A stretch of 64,000 nt of DNA from Mesostigma viride (Eukaryota > Streptophyta > Mesostigmatophyceae > Mesostigmatales > Mesostigmataceae), in the NCBI GenBank assembly GCA_009746045.1, contig RPFO01000253.1:2058888-2122887 (forward strand). The letters run 5' to 3'. The translations under genes were made by a program, and so were the position numbers. Position 1 is the stretch's first letter; each line of letters opens with the position of its first letter. Below, piece after piece: positions 1-17,200 of the stretch. Under the pieces are notes generated by a model. The model did not search any database. It was not told where the DNA came from and saw nothing but the letters and a program-made list of their open reading frames with translations.

Positions 1-4030
<4,030 letters not shown>

Positions 4031-5284
4031 TGTAAGGACTACTGATTGTGAATGCTAGTTTTTAGCAAGAAGAAGCACAATTCAAGGATAGTTCCATGGA
4101 TCCCGACGCCCTGGAATTGTTTAAGTGTGCTGCGTTTTACAAACTTACACGGTTTTTCCGCGAGACTATTCACAATGACATTCTAGGGGTAACTGTTACA
4201 ACAGCATACAGCAAATGCATTTAATGAGCTCGGCAGCCATAGCTGACCTGGGCTTGCTCATTCGTGAGCAGTTCACAAAACATCATTTTCCGGTGAAATG
4301 GGTGTTTTTTTATTTCCATATACCAGTTAAGTTAACCCAGGTCCACAAAAACACTACGTGAAATGGGGGTCAATCGACGTCATGTGTCCCAAGTCAAACG
4401 TAAGTGGCTTGAATACCAGGTATACCAGGAAAGATCTGTGACGTGGAGCGACTCAGCGCGCGCACAGAATCACCTACCACATGGCATGGCCAATGGTAGC
4501 GACCTTCTAAACCAAGTGTCCTTTCGATACTCGATATGAGGACGGACATCGCCGTCATATGCGCTGTTTCTACAGCGGCTTGGTTCAGTTCGTAGCCTTT
4601 ACCATCTCCATGATCCAAGGAATCGCACGCGGGAAAAGCCAAGCATTGGCACTTGGCCTCTCGGTTATAGCTATTTCCGCAAAGAGTTGCCAATGTACGA
4701 GCGTCAGGCATTCAAGAGTGCTCTGGCCGCCACGTGGCCGTGCGAGGTTGCGAGTTATAGTGCGGTTGCTAAAGAGAGGATGACAATTTCCAAGGTAAAA
4801 TTAATGGAGTCACACATCTAGTGTAGGCTGTAACGACATCCATAAATCATAATATAATATATCTTGGTTCAACAGCGGATTATCCTATCTATATATCACA
4901 TAACTTCGCTCCATGTCATTCACAAATACTATTCCCCGCTACCTGACTTTGAACCTAGGGCTCGTATTGTCAGGAGCAGCTTCTGCTCGCTCTGGGTCAG
5001 CAAATTCCTAGTAGTTCGCGCTTCTATCGTTACCAAGCAAAGCTACACGACGAAAAAAGATCCAATAATTTTATGAATTGCCCGCTTAGTGGAGCATTAT
5101 TGTGAAGGCCCAAATATCGTTCAAGGGTTTTCTGTATTTGCCCACAACCTCGGAAACACGCGCGTGCAGGTTTGGTGGTCCATCCGCCTGGTGAATGTTC
5201 CATTTTCATCCTATCCTGCCATAGCCAGTTTACCGCGGCTATGGAATTCGCGGTAGCAGCCCCGTCAACGTACGCCATGCGCGG
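4031..5284. other. Divergent intergenic region
   Basis: About 1.25 kb separates the starts of the two divergent genes, so it should hold both promoters. Base composition is more AT-rich than the flanking exons. I see no TATA box I would defend, no repeat array and no convincing coding frame. A 105-codon minus frame at 4394-4711 lacks any recognisable motif. Confidence 0.5.
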
Positions 5285-8200
5285 ATGAAGGCGCTGTCAC
5301 TTTGCCGGATCCTGCTGCCATGGGGCGCAGCTGCTCCGGCACAAGCCCGCTGTATCTCGCTGCCCACGCGGGAGTGCTTAGACAGCCGCCTGCTTGCCAC
5401 CCATGGCACACTGCGGGCTTATTATCGCTTGCATGAACATCCGCCTTCCCGAAAATTTAAGTCTACGAGCAGCAGTTCGCCCTCGCCTCCGCGTATTCCC
5501 CAGACGCCCGAGCCCGTCACCCTGCACGGCGTGCGCTGGCGAGATGAATATTCCTGGATGGAGGACAGGGAGGATCCGAACGTGATAGCCCATTTGCAGG
5601 CGGAGACGGCTCATTTCTGGGAGTTCATGCGCTCGTGTGGCGCAGCGCGGCTTTCGGGGCAGCTCTACAAGGCAATGCGCGCGCACCTGCAGCCGATTAT
5701 CAGGGGCAACATTTACCCGGAAAGGTAACGAAATGCTAATTCTAGGAATGGCCAGTAATTACCGACTCCATAATCTAGGGGGGGCAACATTTACCCGGAC
5801 AGGTAAGGGAGAGCTAAGTCTTGGAGTGGCCAGTATTTATCGCCTCGATAATCTCTCGAGGCTGTCGCCACGGAAGTGGGGTCTGGAAGTGGGCCAGGGT
5901 AGCCACCTCGTGCACGAGAGGTTGTCTAAGTGGTTGGTTGAGAGGTTGGTTGAAAGGCTGGTTGAGAGGTTGGTTGAGGTTGATTGAGAGGTTGATTGAG
6001 AGGTTGATTGAGAGGTTGGTTGAGAGGTTGGTTGAGAGGTTGGTTGAGAGGTTGATTGAGAGGTTTATTGAGAGATTAATTAATGCTGGCAGGGGCAATC
6101 TTTTGATACTTGATGGTGTTTGGCGCTCCCACAGGCTACCTGAAGCGCGTAGTTGTTGCACACTTACTTCTTGCACCTCACTCACAAGCATTCACTACTT
6201 GCACCTCATTCACAAGCATGGACTACGTGCACCTCAGACGCCTTATTAGTGGTTAACTGAGCAGACATTTGATTCATTGTATAAGGGTGTAAATCCCGCA
6301 GTGCCAACTTTTTGCCTGCGCTGTCTTCGTCAGCAGCACCTCCCTCTGCTTTTCCCAACCACCACTGTCCACAAGCGCTTGCCACCACTTCCACTGCGAC
6401 TATCCGGCCTATGTGTATAAACGTGACATTGATCATTGTGTGGGATGAGCATGGAATGGGCAGGTTCGTATGATGTGGTACCCTGATGAGCGGGTGCATG
6501 GGATGGGCAGGTGCATTTGATGAGCAGGTGCATGGGATGGGCAGGTGCACGGGATGGGGTACCATTATGGTCTGCATGGACAGCCAAAGAGTGTTCTGAG
6601 TTTGTGTTGACGACACCCTATGGAACAAAGGCTGCGCACGCGGCTGGCACTTACTTCCGCCCGCCCACCATCCACGCTTTTGTCATGTTTGCCCCATTTC
6701 CTCTGCCTTTGGGCTGCTTATGCTATGGTGCTCCCTCCGCACTCGGCACTGCCTCATTATACACTATATACTGAGGGGGGTGAGAAGGGCCAGTCGGCCC
6801 GTGACGGTTGCCAGCATCTTGAAGCACGTCCGAAGCCCAGTGACCCCTGAGCCAGGGTTGGCTAGGGTGTGGAAGGGCCAGTCGGCCCGCGACGTGTGTC
6901 AGATAGTAGCAAGTCTAATAAACTCGAATATTTCATCACTCAATGATCATCAGTCAAGGAGGGTTCCCCGGTACCCTACAAGCCCTCCACTCAATAGGGG
7001 ATTAGGGGTTATTTATCGAGGGGTATTAAACTTTCATTTGTCACTCCTTTGGTCACATTCCTTGTCTGCCTCCATCCCTCATTCGCTCCCCTCCCCGTTA
7101 CTTGGTCCCATTTGCTCCCCATCCCTCCAGGTCGGGTGACTTCCTCTATTACAGCGTCGAGGGCACCGGCAACTTCCCTGTCTTGTGCCGACGCCACGCT
7201 CCGCGACCGCTGCTGCCGGCACCGGCCACCTCCAGCGGGAGGCAGCACGTCTCCATGGCTGCTGCAGTGGCAGGAAAAGGTCTCTCGGGGGCGGATGCAA
7301 GCAACGAGGCAGCTGGGAGAGAAGATTTGATCAATACTGGCAGGGAGCATTTGAATCCTGGTGTCAGGAAAGTTTCCAATCAACCTGGCAGGGAACGTGT
7401 CAATGTGGACAGAACGGCGGGTGACGAGCTGGTTGTGTTGGACCCAAACGGGCTCTCGGAGATGTCCGAAGACGGTACGTGCTATTTTTAGGATGCTATG
7501 CGCATGTCGTGTCGTGCACACTGCCTAGCGTGAATGCCGACAGGATTATCCCTGGGCTTGCTCGGATATGTTTGAGGAGATACGTGCGTGTTGTATCATC
7601 CATGCTGCCTGTATCATGTACGCGGTTCCTTTTTTAAGATGTCCTGGTCTGAGTGGCACTATGCCGCCTTCCTTAGCGGCACTGTCCCATACAGTTTTGG
7701 TTACTCTTGGTTTGCTTGTGAGGACATCCTAACTGTTTGCGGTGGTTTCGCAGTGATACGGTTTCCCACATTGACACCACTGGCATGCATGCATGCCGCC
7801 AGAGAGGAAAGGGAGGGGTATCCTTGCGTACCCTTTGGTCTTGGGTGCATGTGCTGTGACGCGAGTGGGCATGTGCACACTTCCAAGGCATCCATAGCCA
7901 TTCCATAGCCTAATCCCTATCTAATGCATAGTATAATATTGACTACTTATGTTGTCACACCTTGGACCGCAGCCGTGTTGCCGTGCATGTGTCGCCGGGC
8001 TGCGCCATGTCCTGCCTCCTGACTGGCTATAATCTATCTTGCTTCATCCCACCTGGCTGCATCACCCTGGTCGACTCTTTCCTGGCGTTGTCTTACCTGG
8101 CTTTATCTTGCGTGGCTACATCCTGCTTTGTTTTTCACTATCAGGCTTTATTCAACCTGGCCATGCCTTACCTGATATATACTACTCATACACTCCACCA

Positions 8201-11200
8201 CACACTACACTCAACACAATATATTACTATGTGCGCTATAATGACCACTCTATGCACTGTAATAATCTGCTGCAGGCTACGTGCATGTGGGCCGTTGCGA
8301 GGTGTCTCCCGACCACCAACTCGTCGCGTTCACCCTGGACACCACGCCCAGGGAGCTCTTCTCAGCCTATGTACGCCAGGTATCTACCGGTAAGCCTTGC
8401 CAGCACCCTGGGCTTCCCGCACTCCAGGTGTTTGTTGTGGCACCTGTTGGGCCATGTTTTGCCGCGTGGGACAGTGGGATGTTTGCCAGCAGTCACCGTA
8501 GGTGGCAACTCTCAAGAAATCGAAACGGCCTACAACGATATACAACGATATCAACTGTTTCTCGACCTAGTGCATCCTGTCCTGTTCCTTTTCTTGCACT
8601 TTATTTACATAGAACTTTTATGGCGAGCTTTTTTTTTGTTCTGCTGGATCCTCTCCTGAGCTTGAAGTTGGCGCTCTGGTTTCCCTCCTGTGGTTGAAGT
8701 TGGCGCTCTAGTTTCTTTCGTGTGCTCGAAGTTGGGGTTTGCTCTGGCGTCGGTGGGCCCTATGCTACTTAGGTCCGCCATTGGGCACACGGTCACGTGG
8801 ACCAGCTACGTCTCGAGTCTGCCTGAACCCGGTGATGATGCAAGAATCGCAAGGCCTTGGATGCCTCCAAGCATGATGTAGCACGAGGTTGCACAGACCT
8901 GCCATTTCGTGTGTGGTTTGGTGTCCCACGCATCTCTGGAACATGGTCCATCGCGCATCTCTGGAACATGGTCCATCACGCATCTCTGGAACATGGTCCA
9001 TCACGCATCTCTGGAACATGGTCCATCATGCATCTCTGGACTATAGTGCGCAGCCAGGACGTTGAGTCGATTGGGGCAGTTTCTGAGCGGCGACTACATC
9101 GGGAACATGCTGCATTGAAGAGGATGTTGTGTGGCGTGAAAAGAAGCCGTGTTGTGTAGTACATCTTTAAAACCAATTTGATGACCGCAATCCTCTAGGT
9201 ATGTCCTAGAACAGGGTTATCAGGGCATCAACTTTGATGGTTTTTTGCATCCAGAATGGACAGTCACACATTTACCAACTACACATGTGGGAAGGTCACA
9301 AAATATTAGTAGAATAAGGTTTTTCCCAATCTGGGAACGGCCATTTTCTCCACCCCTGATAAGCCCATTTCTATTTTTCGACTGACTTGAGAGGGGGTTT
9401 CTTCGGCAAGCTGCCTCGACAGTAGGTTAGCATGTGGTACATGCAGTTGGTACTTTGGAAGAGAGGGCTCCTGTCGCTGGGGTATGATACGACTAGCGCG
9501 ATGTGCCTCAAGTTCTTACATGACTAGCGCGATGTGCCTCGAGGTCTTACACGACTAGAATGATGCTCCTACAGGGAGCCTCTACAAGGCGGGGTTGTCT
9601 GTATGATGATCATCAGCACATGTCAGCTATCATGTGCACGTGTCGATGACAGGTTGGCACGATGCTTATTCTATCATCTAATTTGGCACCATGCCCGCTC
9701 TCATGTTATTGCATCCCTGCATCCCCTTTTGAACTCATAACCCAACCTAATCGGGTGCCAGGCGACATCATGGGCGGGGATGACGTGATCGCTGACGTCG
9801 TGGGCATCTGCTGGGTGGCCGAGGATGAAAAGTACTTGGGCCCGCGGCGCCTCCTGTACACATCTCTCGACACACAGGCGCATCGGCCGTCGCGCGTCAT
9901 GCTGCGGACACTTGGCACACCGCGCTCGCAGGTGAGGCGCTCACAGGTGTATTGCTTGCACTGAGTAAACTGAGATAGAGAGTCCTATGGATAGCCTGCC
10001 AGATGGGCTATTCTAGGGCTAGCGGCATGGGCCAGACTGAGCTGTGGACCGGGCCACGCAAACATGGTGAAGCCCTGAATCATATACGGGCCTCCCACCC
10101 ACGCTTGCCTATCCACACAACCCACCATCTACCCACCCGTGCAAGATCCAGTGCTGAGTCCTTTGGTATTAATACTCCATTTTTGGTTTCATTCAATCCA
10201 AGCCTGTCCTCTGCCATTGTATCTGTCATTTTACTGGGGTGCGGCACGCCCTGGGTGCCCTCCCTTTGTTTTTTGTCTTCCTGTCCTTCCCTGATCATCC
10301 CTCCCTTGTGACCCTTGCGTGTGATTCTGCCCTCCGGGTCACCCCCTCCTTGTATCTCCTTTGTTTCTTTCTCCCTCATTTTTCCTCCTCGCTCCGCCCT
10401 TGCCACCAGTTCTCTCTTCTTTTTCTTTCCTTCTTGCCCATCCCTTCTCGGTCCCCCTTTGTCCCTCCATTGTTGTGTTCCCCCGTCCCTGTCACCTCTC
10501 TCTGCTCCCCCCCCCATGTGCTCACCCTCTGCTCTTTTCCTCCCTCCCTCCCTCCCTCCCTCCCTCCCTCCCTCCCTCCCTCCCTTCCTCCTCCCTCCCT
10601 CCCCCTCCTCCTCCCTCCCTCCTCCCTCCTCCCTCCCTCCCTCCCTCCCTCCCTCCTCCCTCCCTCCCTCCCTCCTCCCTCCCTCCCTCCTCCCTCCCTC
10701 CCTCCTCCCTCCCTCCCTCCCTCCCTCCCTCCCTCCTCCCTCCTCCCTCCCTCCCTCCCTCCCTCCCTCCCTCCCTCCCTCCCTCCCTCCCTCCTCCCTC
10801 CTCCCTCCCTCCTCCCTCCCTCCCTCCCTCCCTCCTCCCTCCCTCCCTCCCTCCCTCCCTCCCTCCCTCCCTCCCTCCCTCCCTCCTCCCTCCCTCCCTC
10901 CCTCCTCCCTCCCTCCCTCCCTCCCTCCCTCCCTCCCTCCCTCCCTCCCTCCCTCCTCCCTCCCTCCCTCCCTGCCTCCCTCCCTCCCTCCCATGTCTCT
11001 GTACCCTCCATTGCTTCACCTGTGCAGGACGTGGAGCTTCTCCACGAGGACGATGGCGCCTTCTTCGTGGACGTGAGCCGCTCCAAGGACTGGGCCCTGA
11101 ACATGCTTAACAGCAACAGCAAGACCAGCTCCGAGGTGTGGCTGCTGGCGCCCGCACGCGAGGGAAACACGCAAGGGGAGCCAAAGGGAGACGCTGGGGA

Positions 11201-14200
11201 GGGACACACAGGACAGCTACGGAGGGAATTGAGGGGACACACACAAGGGGAAGGAATGGGGCAGCCGCGAGATGAAGAGAATGGAAACAGATTAGTGCCC
11301 GAACGGAGGGACTCACAAGGGGGATGGGAACCAAGGGGAAAGCTGCAACGGGAGCCGATTGCAACCCAAGGGCCCAAACCCATGCCAGCCAATGACTGCA
11401 GACTCATGCCAGTCCATTGGCACGGTCCCGATGGAAATGGTGTAGGTGCGACGGCTGTACCTCCGGCCATGGGGCTCCCAGGCCTGACCCTGACCCTGGT
11501 CCAGCCGCGGCGCGAAGGGCTGCGTTATTTCGTGGAGCATCACGCCGGGTGGCTGTACATACTGACAAATTGGGTGCCTCCCCCAAGGGGTGACATAAAT
11601 GGTAGCAGTAACGGTGACAGCAAGGAGGGCACCCGGGCGCCCCTGACCCACAGCAATGATGCCCCGGATGTTGCTCAACCCTGTCACAGTGCAAGGGAGT
11701 CTGGAAAGAATGTGGGAGAGAAATCGGGCTGGGAAGATATGGGGGGCGAGGGTTTTGTATTCGGTTCGGGGTCGAGGGAGGGTCCGTCCTTCCGGCTGCA
11801 CGTCGGTGACGTCGGCACCAGTTTCCGGGTTGTCCGTGCCCCCCTTGCCACGCCGGGAGCGTCCCATTGGGAGGTATGGCCAGGGATGACCAAGAGATCC
11901 CACGGGACGTTTATGTCTTTTTTTTTTCACGTGGATAACCGAACTTGCCTCGCAAGTGGCATCGGGCAGCACTGGATGTTTGTCAGGGGAGTCGTCATTT
12001 ATCAGGCTATCTGGGTATGAAACTATGTGGGTGTAAAACTGTTTCACATATTGGAAATGGCGCCGTCTGCCGCGCATGCAGGAGTCTCCTCTGATCCTGT
12101 AAGTGGCTACCAGGAGGGGTGGTTGCCTTGCACAGTGTCACCCATGGCTGCAGGTGCTTGGTTATACCCCCAGCTGCGTTTTTTCCTTGACCTCCACCTA
12201 TCAGCTTTGTCTTTCCTAAACATCCAAATAGTCCTCCGTGAATGCCCAGGGATGCCTGCAACTGTACGAGTCCATTCTTTGGCTTCCTTGCGTAGTTACC
12301 CTGAGACATCCCCCTCCCCGCATTCCTCGCTCCCCTTTCCCTCCTCCCACCTCCGCCTGCCCACCTGCCCACCCTTCCCTATGCAGTTTTGTGCAGATTG
12401 GGCTGCTGTCCTGTCGATCCCCGCTTCTGTCCCCAAATTCCGCTGAAACAGCCACCCACACATGCGCTTTATCTTGCCCTGAGCCACATACCAACCGCCA
12501 CTGTTAGCCACATAACAACCCGTGGTCTGCCTGTTGGTGGCCTGCCGGTCGCCGACCGGTTGCCTGCTGGTTGCCTGCTGGTTGCCTGCTGGTTGCCTGC
12601 TGGTTGCCTGCTGGTTGCCTGCTGGTTGCCTGCTGGTTGCCTGCTGGTTGCCTGCTGGTTGCCTGCTGGTTGCCTGCTGGTTGCCTGCTGGTTGCCTGCT
12701 GGTTGCCTGCTGGTTGCCTGCTGGTTGCTGGCTGGTTGCCTGCTTGGACCGGTTGGCTTGCCTGCTCGCGTGCCCCCAGGAGGTGGTCCCTGCACGCCCT
12801 GGCGTGGTGCTGGAGGACCTGGACATGTTTCAGGGACACGCGGTGCTGAGGGAGAGGGCGGGGGGCATGCCCCGCCTCACCGTCATGCCCATGCCGCCGC
12901 CTGCGCTGGTAAGATTGTCAAACAAGATTGACAGGCCAAGTTGTTGCTGGCAGCGGTCACCTCTCTCACGTCATGGAGGTGTCACGCTTGTTTGAACTCT
13001 GGTGCCGCTCGCATGGTAGTGCCATAACAGCCTCTTGTTCTTGAGCAAGGTGGCAAATTACAAGCAGAAGAATCGTAGCTAGCGGCAGCTATGTAGCGAC
13101 TTGTGCTACCGACGCGAGGTACAGAGTCAGCGCTATGGAGGAGTCTGAGCGGAGGATCTTTCTACAAGTAGTACACACAAATAATAATAATAATAATAAT
13201 AATAATGATAATAATAATAATGATAGTATAATGCTAGTCCACGTGAGTATTTACCATGGGGGTACATACAAGGCGCTGCTGTCTGCTGTCCCCGGGGATC
13301 TTTCCCTGGCGCCATTCAGCTCATCTGTACTCGGTTCTTCTCAGGTCACTCGCATGCTCACATTGATGGAACATAGACGAGGCGAATTTTCGATGTTCCT
13401 TGCTCATCGTTCTATTCGAACGCTGGCACTTTGTGCAGGGTGAGGCTCTGCTGCCTTATCTGAAGACCGCCCGCATGCCTTTCTCGGGGGGCGATGATGG
13501 CGATGACGGTAACAAAGAGACATCAACGCCACTGTCGCTGCAACCGGGCGCGAACGTCTGGTCGGACACCAAGCTCTACCGGTTCGAAGTCTCGTCACCG
13601 GTGGTAGGCCCTTGTTGTCTTTCCCCTGGCTGCCCCCTTGCTGCCATCTGGCCTTGTTCGGGGCTGGGCGAATGCCATGGAATACCACATCTCAGCTTGA
13701 GTTACTAGGAATACTGCTTCTGAGTTTTTGTTACGCCGACTCCGTTTGCACGCACATGCGTGTGACACCTGAGGTATTGGATTGCACATGCCATGGACCG
13801 TGTTCGTGCTGCTTATGGCCCTGTGTGTGCCGATTGCAACTGGCTGCATGAACCCACTGTGTACTTCCATACCCAGCAGATTGTTTTACTTTGTTGCCTA
13901 TTTAATCCTGTATTTTATATTTTTGCTTTCGTTTGTTTACATTGGCTTGCTTGCTGGTCCCAGGCCCCTCCGCGGGCGTTCGACCTCCATCTGGACACTG
14001 GCGAGTGCACGCCGTGCGCGACCCTGGACGAGATTACCGCTGGCGCCAGTCACGCCGTCAGTGACAAGTCCCCACGTAATAATGCTACCGCCCATCCCGA
14101 ACAGAGCCAGGCATCGATCGCGCCCACGGAATCGGCGGCATTTGTCGACGACGCATCGAAGGGGGACTTGAAAGGCAATGCATTTCATGGGACCACAATG

Positions 14201-17200
14201 GGTAATCCTGCGTCCAATGGGACTGCTAGGGATCAGCACCAAGCAGATCATACAAGCAGTCGGAAGAGCTTACCCAAGGGCACCCCAAGTTCCATCCCAG
14301 GCTCGTCCCCAGACACCGCCACCTCATCGGCGCCGCGACAGCAGCATCTGTACATGTGCCGCGTCGTGCAGTGCCCTGCGCTGGATGGGGCCAGCATCCC
14401 GATGACTTTGGTGCATGCCAGGGACATGAATCTCGATGGCAACAACCCGGTGGTGCTCAGCGCTTACGGCGCGTATGGAGAGGTGCGTGTTATATGAGGC
14501 GGGACATGGAGGGTGCGTGTTATATGAGGCGGCGTATGGAGAGGTGCGTGTTATATGAGGCGTGACATAGAGGGTGCGTGTTATATGAGGCGGGAAATAG
14601 AGGCTCATATGAGGCAGGTCATAGAGGGTGCGTGTTCTATGAGGCGGGACATGGAGGTACGTATCATCCAAGGCGATGGAGTGGTGGGTTCCACTCACCT
14701 GATGAGAAGAAGGTGCCCTTGGGGAGGTGGAGGTGGATGGAACGTTTTTTTTTAGGGGGAGGGAAAGGTGGGCAGAGCTGGGATTCGGGGGAAGGTGGAG
14801 GTGGATGGAACTGGGTTCTTGGGAGGGTAAGCTGGGGAGGGGGGGGGGGGGGGGTAAATGGCCGGTGGGTCCTCACCGACTTGTTTTGTGCGACTTGGGA
14901 TGATGTTGTGTTTCTCAATTGCTTACCACAGCCGTATTTCAAGGTCTAGGCGTTTGTCCACCTCATGTGTTAAGAAGATTCATTCGTCTTTTGGGAGGGG
15001 ACTTATTTTCTAGCATACTTCCGGCATTTCTGAATCTGCTTCTGTAGCATAGTGTCAGCGGATGGAGGACAAGTGTCTCACGGACACGGAGTGATCCCGT
15101 ATGGGTTTTGGTGTGGGGATCAGAGCGGCTGGGGTTTGCGCTCGGTTTTGTGCAGGTTGCAAACAGCGTCGTCTTGTCTATTGCTTGCTGGGGGAAGGGC
15201 TTTTTTTTTTTGGCCAACTTTTAGCTGTGACATGACTTCCTTTGCTCCTGATATAGGGAAATCGGTTTGGTGCGAGGTGACTTCATACTTCTCTTCCCGC
15301 TTTCTTCACCCCCTCGCCACATGTGTTGCTTGTATGCAGATCATGGATGTTGGATATGACGTCTCCCGACTCCCACTGTTGGAGCAGGGCTGGGTGTTCG
15401 CTTTTCCCCACGTCAGGTATGGTTCTGCATGTCCCTTTTGTGGCTGGCTTGCCTTTTGGGAGCTTTCCTGCCTGTTGTGTGGCTCGTTCAGGTACCGCCC
15501 AGACAACCATATTGGTCTAAGCACGAGCATGTGAGGAGCGGCAAAAGTACTTATCCTGGCGACACCGCATAGAGCCTGACTCTCTGCGCTTTCCATGTGC
15601 ATGTTCCATGTGTGAGTGGCAAGAAATATCTACGGTAAATCAGTTAGTTAACCTTTTCCCAGAAAGCTGGTGCGCCAGTGCCCCAGGTGTCCTGGTCCCA
15701 GAGGCGGCAACGTTAGAGCCGCAGGATCCACCGGAGCCCGAGTCTGCGACACAACGTCATGGGGTGCTCCTGCATGCCATGGCACTCTGCCCCTTCAGTT
15801 TTCTGACCATGCCTTAAGCTTACTTGCGGCGATGCCACCTGGCTAATTATCAACAATGTCCTGGCTCTGATGTTCAGGGGTGGCGGTGAGCTGGGCCCGA
15901 CATGGCACGCGGCTGCCATCCGCCACCAGAAGCCACGCTCCTGCACCGACTACATCGCGTGCGCCGAGTACCTGGTGCGCGCGGGCATATCGCGAAGGGG
16001 GTTGCTCACGGGCCACGCGCACAGCGCTGGGGGCCTCCTGCTGGCTGCCGTCATCAACATGCGCCCCGACCTGCTGACTGCTGCGGTGGCCCGGGTATGA
16101 CTTGAACGTCTATGTATCATCTCTCGATGTTTTCAAATCTAACAGCTGCATTCAAGCAGAGCTAACGGATGCATGTATTTTTGCATTTTGCATGTTTTAC
16201 TCGTGCTTTTTGACTGCTTAATGGACGCGGTGGCGTGGGTGTGCCCTCATCGCTTGGCTTTCAGTTCGTATCTTGTTTGACATTCTGTGGATCTTGTCGT
16301 TGCCCTAGTACGTGTTCAATGTGATGCACGTTCAATGCCTATGAATGTGTGGCGGCCACATCATGCGCGCTGCTCAGGTGCTCATTGAACACTTATCACC
16401 AATCGCCAGTAGCATAGGTGATAACTGCACAGCTATCAGGAGCCATGGAACATGGCATGCAGGGGCCAGGAGATCCGTTCACAAATCTGATGGCGGGTAT
16501 TAGCTGTGGCTTAAATAAAGCATTCTTCTTCGCACCATGGGTGGATGGCTGGGTGTTCTCACTGTGCACAGGGAGTTGCCCCAAGCTACCGTGCAGATTT
16601 GCCTGTTAGTAGGGCTGGCTTGAATAACCCCCTTGTCTTGGATTCACGAACTGCTGTCTGGGGTTTCGCGTCAACCTCTTCACACCCATCCCCCTCGTTC
16701 GTCCCCGATCCCCCCATCCATCCCGGTGTGCTGGGGGTTGGCCCGTGCGTTTGCTTCCCTCGATGGCCTCCCACCCTGCCAGGTGCCCTTTGTGGACGTG
16801 CTGGGAGCGATGATGGACCCCCACCTGCCGCTGACGGCGCACGAAGTCGACGAGTGGGGCGACCCGGGCAATGCGGACGACTTCCAAGCGATGCGGTCCT
16901 ATTCGCCGTATGACAACATCCGGCGCGCCGAATACCCCGCCATATTCGCCACGTGCAGTCTGGACGACACCAGGTAATGTTGAACCTGTGTGCTCTAGTA
17001 TGTTCTATGTTCTCTGCTAATTACATACTACTACTTAGTAGTAGCTAATCAACTGATTCTACGGTGATGGCAAATGAGCGGCATTGCCCTAGTCTGCGGG
17101 ATGACTCCAGGTATCAGTTGCCCTCAACCAGGTATGCCGCAAGCTGTCAATTGATCATATAATAGTAGTACCGCAGGGCCAATGCTATCGGCCGTATCAG

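Noticed and set aside
10239-11027. Long Pro/Ser/Leu frame upstream of OPB exon 5
   Set aside because: The part before 11028 is intronic CCCT repeat; a good acceptor (TGTGCAG) starts the exon and restores family homology.
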